NCBI GenBank assembly: GCA_035359995.1
Contig: DAORZT010000044.1
Span: forward strand, 1-25,283
Direction of reading: 5' to 3'
DNA from: JAKPCT01 sp029553165
Lineage (GTDB): Bacteria > Bacillota > UBA4882 > UBA8346
Length of the DNA: 25,283 nucleotides
Part shown: in pieces, positions 20,182 to 25,283 of the stretch
Numbering within the stretch: position 1 is the stretch's first letter
How the letters are laid out: each line of letters begins with the position of its first letter
Notes under the pieces: model-generated
The model's database searches: none
Told to the model about the DNA's origin: nothing
What the model saw: the letters and a program-made list of their open reading frames with translations, nothing else
Program-made: the position numbers and the translations under genes

Positions 20182-21768
20182 TTATACATGCTCCAATTTT
20201 AGCATGATTACCTTATCATTTTCTAAAACCAACGTATCTCCAGTCGGAACAACAACATCACTGCCTTCACGTTGTAACATCACGACAAGGTGATCTTGAT
20301 GCAGATCCAAGTTTTTAATTCGTTTATTGGACCATTGATGGCCTTTTGGAATGGTAAATTCAATAAGTTCTTGGCCGCTCTCATCAAAATGTATATGACC
20401 ACCTAAGACAATCAGGTCATCTTCTTCGATGATTACATGTCCTCTGGGCACAATCATTTCACCATTTCGTTCAATCTTAGCAACAATCAAGTCAAACGGG
20501 AGGTTCAAATCTTTTACCCGGCTCCCAACTATATTACTGTCGGGACGGACTCTGGTCTCTAAGAAACCAATCTCTGCTTTATTTTGGTAGTAGTTGAAAG
20601 TCTTTAAGACCGTATCATTTGGGTCCAGCATATCCCATTTCTTTGCCGCAATGGGCATCAATGAACCTTGTACCAGCGAAGATAATAAACAGATCCCAAA
20701 CACGATATGATAAACATCTACAGAATAACCCGAATTTCCGTTGACAGCCATAATTGCAAAGGCGATCGCCGCAGCACCGCGAATTCCTGCCAGTGAGATG
20801 ATGTTGATCTGATTGCGTTTGAGATGAAATGGAAACATCAGGCCATAAACGGCTATCGGCCGGGCAATAATCGTCATAAAGACAAAGATTGTCAAGGCTA
20901 TCGGTAAGGCACTGATGAACTTTGAAAAGTTCGATAACATTCCCAAGATAAAGAACAGACCAATCTGCATAATCTGGGTAGAACCATCGAAGAAAAAGAC
21001 TATATCCCGTTTCCCGCGGAATTCCATGTTGCCAAGATAAATACCCAAAATATAAAGTGCAAGGTAACCGTTACCACCAAGAAAGTCAGTTACCGAGTAG
21101 GTAATCAGCATTGCTGAAACCATAAAAACCGCATAGAGCCCATCCGCTTCAATCGGGAGCTTTTTAATTAACTTTTCAACAACAAAAGCAAAGACAAATC
21201 CTAACCCAATTCCCAAACCGATTTGGAATAAAATCATAATCGGGGCCGAGACTTTTGAACCGACAATCAAGGATAAAAATACCATTGTCAAGGTATAAGC
21301 CGTAGGGTCATTGGAGCCGCTTTCAATCTCCAGCAATGACGCTGTATTGTACTTTAAGTTCAGATTCTTTGAGCGTAAAATATTGGAAACACTGGCATAA
21401 TCCGTTGAACCGACAATCGAGCCAATGAGCATTCCTTCTAACAATTTAAGTCCCAAAACATAATGCAAAAACAGTCCGGTAAGTAAAGATGTAACCACAA
21501 CACCAAACGAACTAAGGACGATCGCTTCTTTAGCAACCGGCTTCGCCATATTCCAATTAGTGCCAAACCCCCCATAAAACATGATGACCATCAGCGCCAG
21601 GGTCGAAAAGTTATAGGAGAATTCAAAATCCTCAAACTCAATCACGATCATCCCGAAGGTCATACCAAGAACAATAAACAGTAATAGCGCCGGTATCCCC
21701 CGTTTACTGGATAAATGAATGGCAAAAATCGCAAGAATAAAGATAATACCGATCGTTAAATACTGCAT
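20182..21768 (-). CDS. NhaP2/CvrA-like K+/H+ antiporter with C-terminal RCK_C (TrkA_C) domains
   Basis: A 528-aa cation/proton antiporter of the CPA1 family. About 12 helices occupy residues 1-385, including the conserved acidic segment LEIESGSNDPTAYTLTM (the ND pair of the ion site) and GIRGAAAIAFAI. The soluble tail holds a TrkA_C/RCK_C domain (about 400-470: IVGSRVKDLNLPFDLIVAKI, EEDDLIVLGG) and a second, shorter one (about 475-528: WSNKRIKNLDL to LVLENDKVIMLKL). RCK_C domains in such antiporters are nucleotide-sensing regulatory modules (c-di-AMP in several Bacillota). The protein would export K+ (or Na+) to adjust turgor and pH. The ATG at 21768 has AAAGGGA seven bases upstream; the GTG just before it is closer than ideal. 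The leader shows a 19-bp direct repeat but no recognisable ydaO riboswitch. Confidence 0.92.
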   Translation of the reverse strand: MQYLTIGIIFILAIFAIHLSSKRGIPALLLFIVLGMTFGMIVIEFEDFEFSYNFSTLALMVIMFYGGFGTNWNMAKPVAKEAIVLSSFGVVVTSLLTGLFLHYVLGLKLLEGMLIGSIVGSTDYASVSNILRSKNLNLKYNTASLLEIESGSNDPTAYTLTMVFLSLIVGSKVSAPIMILFQIGLGIGLGFVFAFVVEKLIKKLPIEADGLYAVFMVSAMLITYSVTDFLGGNGYLALYILGIYLGNMEFRGKRDIVFFFDGSTQIMQIGLFFILGMLSNFSKFISALPIALTIFVFMTIIARPIAVYGLMFPFHLKRNQINIISLAGIRGAAAIAFAIMAVNGNSGYSVDVYHIVFGICLLSSLVQGSLMPIAAKKWDMLDPNDTVLKTFNYYQNKAEIGFLETRVRPDSNIVGSRVKDLNLPFDLIVAKIERNGEMIVPRGHVIIEEDDLIVLGGHIHFDESGQELIEFTIPKGHQWSNKRIKNLDLHQDHLVVMLQREGSDVVVPTGDTLVLENDKVIMLKLEHV

Positions 21769-21820
21769 CACAATTTCCCTTTCCCATTAAAATTACTATC
21801 TCTAACATATATATGACACA

Positions 21821-21839
21821 TATATAACATTATATTAAC
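21821..21839. repeat. 19-bp direct repeat upstream of the antiporter gene, copy A
   Basis: TATATAACATTATATTAAC, repeated exactly at 21874-21892. It lies about 50-70 bp upstream of the antiporter start. The rest of the gap 21769-22174 is AT-rich, with the terminator at 22030-22063 and no gene. Confidence 0.75.
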
Positions 21840-21873
21840 ATATCTTAGCAGCTTTTGCTAGCTCTTCTTATTC

Positions 21874-21892
21874 TATATAACATTATATTAAC
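21874..21892. repeat. 19-bp direct repeat upstream of the antiporter gene, copy B
   Basis: Identical to copy A and exactly 53 bp away from it (about five helical turns), so proteins bound to both would lie on the same DNA face. On the minus strand each contains TATAATG, a possible -10 box. Confidence 0.75.
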
Positions 21893-22029
21893 GTTTTTGG
21901 CAATTATAGTTGCATTATTATATAATTTTTCCAAGATACTCTCTTTTATTTGCAGATTTTCTCAACCTAGTTCTCTGATTACGATCCAATACCCTACACA
22001 TGGTTTGAATTAATCAGATTAATGTTAGT

Positions 22030-22063
22030 AAAAAAAGGCCTTCATGGATTATCCCATGAAGGC
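22030..22063 (-). terminator. Rho-independent terminator of the DNA methyltransferase gene
   Basis: On the minus strand GCCTTCATGG (22054-22063), six-base loop, CCATGAAGGC (22038-22047), then a C-less run of seven T (22030-22036). A perfect 10-bp stem, 112 bp past the stop. Confidence 0.92.
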
Positions 22064-22174
22064 GTACAATAAACTCCCAACTGACATTTTAATGTTTCTG
22101 TTAACCTTACCAACCGTTTTATGAATTTAGATAAACACTCCAACTACGTCCATTTCTCCAGATATTAATGTCAT

Positions 22175-23035
22175 TTATTCATCCTTTACTGCTTCGAACT
22201 CTTTAATTAAGTTTGCTTTGATTATTGTCTTGCGAGCTTTCTTATCTAAACCATCCCATGCTAAAAACAGTCTTTTTTTTGCCACATCAATAAAATCAAT
22301 TTTACCCTTTTTAAACAAAGCAACGTCTTCATTCTTTTCGATCCCTATGAAGTTACGCCCCTCCATTAAGGCCGCGACTAAAAACGATCCGCTTCCAAAA
22401 GCATTATCCAAGACAATATCTCCCGGGTTAGTATAAGTTCTCACAAAATAACGCCCCAGTTCAATGGGTTTTTGGGTGGGATGAACCACCTCGCCTTCAC
22501 TCTCTGCCGTTTTGACATAAATTATATCAACAGGGTATCGTTCTCCGTCACTTGCAACATGAACCGGCCGGAAATCTCCATAACTTCCGGTTAACTGATT
22601 TTTGCGCACACCTTTATCATAAGGTTCCCCTGGTGTCATCTGTGGGTTATAAGTAGGTTGATTTTTATAGAATACACAGACATCTTCATGTTTTCGCAGC
22701 GGTTGTTTCTTGGCATTCAGAAAATTGGTAGGTTTTGATTTCTCCCAAATCCACTTATATTTATATAATTGCGGTTGGCTCAAGATCAGCCTTGCTGTAA
22801 ATAACCCTTGCGCTGTTAAGACAATCGCACCGTTTGACTTAATAATCCGGGTATATTGTTCCCAAAGCAAATCCAACGGTATATAGCAGTCCCATTGGTT
22901 CTGCGTCATACCATAGGGTAGATCACATAATATCAGATCGATGGACTCATTTGGAATACGTTTCATAAACTCCAGACAATCTTCCTCAAAGATCTGATTT
23001 ACCATTGAGTAAATCGGAGCATCATTATCGATCAT
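22175..23035 (-). CDS. Orphan DNA (adenine-N6 or cytosine-N4) methyltransferase, beta class
   Basis: A 286-aa SAM-dependent DNA methyltransferase. The catalytic motif IV (CDLPYG, a D-x-P-Y variant) is near the N-terminus (about residues 37-42), and the SAM-binding motif I (LDNAFGSGSF) is near the C-terminus (about 210-219). This IV-before-I order defines the beta class (N6_N4_Mtase). VHPTQKPIELGRYFVRTYT is the conserved block before motif I. No restriction endonuclease, specificity subunit or Vsr gene adjoins it, so it is solitary, as in phages and in regulatory methylation. The ATG at 23035 follows GAGGG. The target sequence cannot be read from the protein. Confidence 0.92.
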   Translation of the reverse strand: MIDNDAPIYSMVNQIFEEDCLEFMKRIPNESIDLILCDLPYGMTQNQWDCYIPLDLLWEQYTRIIKSNGAIVLTAQGLFTARLILSQPQLYKYKWIWEKSKPTNFLNAKKQPLRKHEDVCVFYKNQPTYNPQMTPGEPYDKGVRKNQLTGSYGDFRPVHVASDGERYPVDIIYVKTAESEGEVVHPTQKPIELGRYFVRTYTNPGDIVLDNAFGSGSFLVAALMEGRNFIGIEKNEDVALFKKGKIDFIDVAKKRLFLAWDGLDKKARKTIIKANLIKEFEAVKDE

Positions 23036-23260
23036 AGTTAGCCCTCATTTCTAGTTGTCTTAATTAATTTTATATTCAATAACATCACATTTCAACGATA
23101 TACAGTTTTCTGTAATATTATCCTTAATTATCATACTTAAAACAACCACTTAATTTCAATGAATATTCTGCTCTTCATTTTTTACAACAAAAATGTTGCA
23201 AATTAATTATATCAAATTACTCCAAATTAAAACCTGTTCTGGTTTAGCAAGAACTGAATA

Positions 23261-23680
23261 TTGACATTAAGCGAAGCGCGTGAAAAACGCTTTGCGGAAC
23301 TAAAAAATAACGGGATTGTTCTCGTCGATCAACAGACAAAGAAAGTGGAACAAGTAAACATCAACGTTATTGATACGCTGATGCCGGAGGATCAGTATGA
23401 CTACATTATCGTAACAATGCAGCGAACCCAGGTTGATGCCATCCTACCTGTTTTGGCGCAAAACCGCTCGCTTGTATTTGTTGTCAATACTGCGGGTGGT
23501 TACGAAAAATGGGTAACTGCAATCGGAAAAGAACGCTTTATGTCCGGCTTTCCAGCCGCCGGCGGAGAATGCAAATCCGGTAAAGTATACTACTTTATTG
23601 GACGAGGACTCCAAAGAGCTTTTCAAACAACAACCTTTGGTGAATATAGCGGTAAAAAACCGAACGTGCCAAACTTCTGA
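23261..23680 (+). pseudogene. Ketopantoate reductase (ApbA/PanE)-like fragment
   Basis: 139 codons with the middle of a ketopantoate-reductase-type Rossmann domain: LSEAREKRFAELKNNGIVLV, the QYDYIIVTMQRTQVDAILPV segment, VFVVNTAGGYEKWV, and FPAAGGECKSGKVYYFIGRG. The start of the fold, including the GxGxxG nucleotide loop, is missing: homology begins at the TTG/ACA of 23261 directly after non-coding sequence. The C-terminal helical domain is also absent; the frame ends in GKKPNVPNF. The normal length is about 300 aa. It is a decayed remnant with no good ribosome binding site, and it runs against the flow of its neighbours. Confidence 0.82.
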
Positions 23681-23689
23681 ATTCTTGCC

Positions 23690-24523
23690 CTATTTAACTG
23701 GTATGTACAAATCCATTATTACACAACTCGTGGCTCGATCAATCTGGCGATAGATATTTAGTCCGTATCTTTCATCCATTTCATAACCACTTTTAGGAAA
23801 CCAAACGGCAAAAATTCCTTGAAGCGTGCTAAATATATTGGTTATTTCTCCCTCAAATCGATAAGTCGCAAATTTTCCACCTTTTATCGTTGTGATATTC
23901 TCTAATTTGCAAGTATTATCTGCCGTTATACACAGATCACAGATACAGCTATTCCGAGAAGAAACCGCAGGATCGTCATAGAATCTTTCAATCATTAAGG
24001 TATCATCTCGAATATAATCTTTGTAAGTTTCCAAAAATTGAAACCATTTTTCCTTCAGTTCGCCATAATTGCCCAAGACTCTCTCATAAATGACCCGAAC
24101 ATCAGATAGCGACACAATTTTCATTCTGGCATCGTAATCGTCGAAGGTTTCAAAACACTCAATAATTTCAGGGTTGAACGGATTTACAATACTGGTTGCC
24201 TCAGTCGATTTACGAAATTTGGTTGGAGATAGACGATGATACTGACTAAATACAGCACTATAATTGGAAGAGCTATATCCGTAATCTAATCCAATATCGG
24301 TAATGGTCTTATGCTGTTTCAACTTAATATCAATCGCGCTTTGAGCCATCTTCAGATGCTTAATAAACGCATATACACTTTCGCCCATTACCGCCTTAAA
24401 AACCCTGCTGAAATAGAATTCCGAATAATGAAAGTGGTTGGCCACATCTTTAATAGTAATGCCTGCGTCAAGGTGTTGTAGCATATAGTCAATGCTCTGA
24501 CTGATCAGTTCTCTTTTATTCAT
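23690..24523 (-). CDS. AraC-family regulator with GyrI-like effector-binding domain
   Basis: A 277-aa protein, intact and full length, of the same architecture as the broken one at 18506-19346. The tandem helix-turn-helix spans about residues 5-105 (ITIKDVANHFHYSEFYFSRVFKAVMG; ITDIGLDYGYSSSNYSAVFSQYHRLSP). A linker with FDDYDARMKIVSL leads to an effector-binding domain (about 130-277; VRVIYERVLGNYGELKEKW to CVIMDLYIPVK). A Cys pair sits in CICDLC (about residues 193-198). The ATG at 24523 has only a weak GGTG upstream. Such regulators bind drugs or amphipathic ligands and activate efflux or detoxification genes. Neighbours are a ketopantoate-reductase scrap and a dehydrogenase, so the target is unclear. 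Confidence 0.88.
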   Translation of the reverse strand: MNKRELISQSIDYMLQHLDAGITIKDVANHFHYSEFYFSRVFKAVMGESVYAFIKHLKMAQSAIDIKLKQHKTITDIGLDYGYSSSNYSAVFSQYHRLSPTKFRKSTEATSIVNPFNPEIIECFETFDDYDARMKIVSLSDVRVIYERVLGNYGELKEKWFQFLETYKDYIRDDTLMIERFYDDPAVSSRNSCICDLCITADNTCKLENITTIKGGKFATYRFEGEITNIFSTLQGIFAVWFPKSGYEMDERYGLNIYRQIDRATSCVIMDLYIPVK

Positions 24524-24644
24524 AATACACCAGCCAAATTCTTTTTCATACAGTGATTAGCATCTCCATCCATCCACTAGGCACTCAACACACCGACGTC
24601 CGAGGAAACATATCAATAATTAAAATGTGAATTAGACAAAATAT

Positions 24645-25283
24645 CTAAATCACAAATCCACCATTAGGGCTAATTATTTGTCCCGTTATAAAATCTGCCT
24701 TGCTTGATGCAAGAAACAAAACCACTTCGGCAATATCTCTAGTCGTACCTAATACCCCTAATGGTGTGTCGCTTTTTAATTTCTCTATTATTGATGTGTT
24801 TAAATGTGAAATCATATCCGTTTTAATAATACCTGGAGCAACACAATTTACCTGAATATTTGAGGGGCCTACTTCTTTTGCTAGTGCTTTGGTAAATCCA
24901 ATAACAGCGGCCTTGGATGCAGAATAGTGTACTTCACACGATGAACCTGTTAATCCCCATATTGACGAAATATTTATTATTTTTCCCCGCTTATTATTTA
25001 TCATCTTTGGTAATACAGCTTGGCAACAATTAAACATCCCTTTAATATTAACATTAAACATCCAATCCCAATCATCTTCAGATATATCAGTAAATAGCTT
25101 TTGTTGTGCAACTCCAGCATTATTTACTAAAACATCAATATTGCCGAAACGATTATATATTATATTCAGCATACTATCGACCTGAATTTTGTTACTTACA
25201 TCCCCCTGTACTTTAATAACATTATATCCTTCATCACGTAACTGAAAATACAATTTTTCTGCCTCTTCTTCACTTTTGAAATA
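24645..25283 (-). CDS. Short-chain dehydrogenase/reductase (FabG-like), 5' truncated by window
   Basis: The frame is open through the end of the window; the N-terminal residues with the TGxxxGIG cofactor loop lie outside. Visible SDR motifs are VNNAGVAQQ (the NNAG motif), INISSIWG (catalytic Ser), YSASKAA (catalytic Tyr-x-x-x-Lys), VAPGIIKTDM and the C-terminal end ISPNGGFVI. It looks like a classical NADPH-dependent reductase of the FabG/3-oxoacyl-ACP reductase type, but this family is wide and specificity cannot be set. The in-frame TTG at 25253 is not its start, because coding continues upstream (YFKSEEEAEK). The stop lies at 24645-24647, and the gap to the AraC gene is about 120 bp. Confidence 0.93.
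   Translation of the reverse strand, partial: YFKSEEEAEKLYFQLRDEGYNVIKVQGDVSNKIQVDSMLNIIYNRFGNIDVLVNNAGVAQQKLFTDISEDDWDWMFNVNIKGMFNCCQAVLPKMINNKRGKIINISSIWGLTGSSCEVHYSASKAAVIGFTKALAKEVGPSNIQVNCVAPGIIKTDMISHLNTSIIEKLKSDTPLGVLGTTRDIAEVVLFLASSKADFITGQIISPNGGFVI

Noticed and set aside
21769..22029. ydaO (c-di-AMP) riboswitch before the K+/H+ antiporter
   Set aside because: The leader is AT-rich and lacks the conserved ydaO blocks.
1..25283. CRISPR array, tRNA or rRNA genes
   Set aside because: No regularly spaced short repeats and no cloverleaf or rRNA signature were seen on either strand.

Overview
This window comes from a spore-forming member of the Bacillota, probably a clostridia-like anaerobe. 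The evidence is a small Spo0E-type gene (11801-11980), a yybP-ykoY manganese riboswitch, strong TTGACA/TATAAT promoters, AGGAGG-type ribosome binding sites, U-tract terminators and moderate-to-low GC. No species can be assigned from the sequence. Nearly all intact genes lie on the minus strand.

Layout: 1-261 is the 3' end of an NHL-repeat protein. 337-1241 is a RAYT (Y1/HUH) transposase between inverted REP-like ends, and its right end supplies the stop codon of the next gene. 1216-2562 is a UPF0016/GDT1-type cation exporter behind a promoter, a manganese aptamer and a terminator. 2612-4260 holds an exported nitroreductase and a DegV protein. 4532-10233 is a drug-export operon, marR - ABC half 1 - ABC half 2 - MATE, joined by 4-bp ATGA overlaps and a stop codon fused to a Shine-Dalgarno; its promoter carries palindromic operator candidates. 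10240-10791 is a DUF1697 protein.

10933-13672 is an accessory patch. Three copies of a structured interspersed repeat bracket a Cro/CI-type regulator, a spo0E-like gene, an HD hydrolase of the small-alarmone-hydrolase type and an uncharacterised 165-aa protein. Between the regulator and spo0E lie two overlapping divergent promoters sharing palindromes, and a promoter-hairpin-U5 unit running antisense to the spo0E leader (a candidate small RNA).

13748-18420 holds a FIST sensor protein, an MFS transporter followed by a frameshifted MerR gene, a PTPS/QueD-like protein lacking the usual cysteine but carrying a zinc ribbon, a UvrA C-terminal scrap and a six-helix membrane protein. 18506-20099 is mostly decayed: a frameshifted AraC/effector-binding regulator and a collapsed clostridial gene. 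20182-23035 carries a NhaP2-like K+/H+ antiporter with RCK_C domains and an orphan beta-class DNA methyltransferase. 23261-25283 has a ketopantoate-reductase fragment, an AraC/effector-binding regulator and a short-chain dehydrogenase that runs off the window.

Main themes: metal and drug efflux under local sensors (Mn riboswitch, MarR, MerR, AraC), and an accessory zone with repeats, overlapping promoters and at least four apparent single-base frameshifts. Those frameshifts may be real decay or indel errors in the source assembly. The most novel-looking items are the structured repeat family and the antisense hairpin RNA at 11626-11714.
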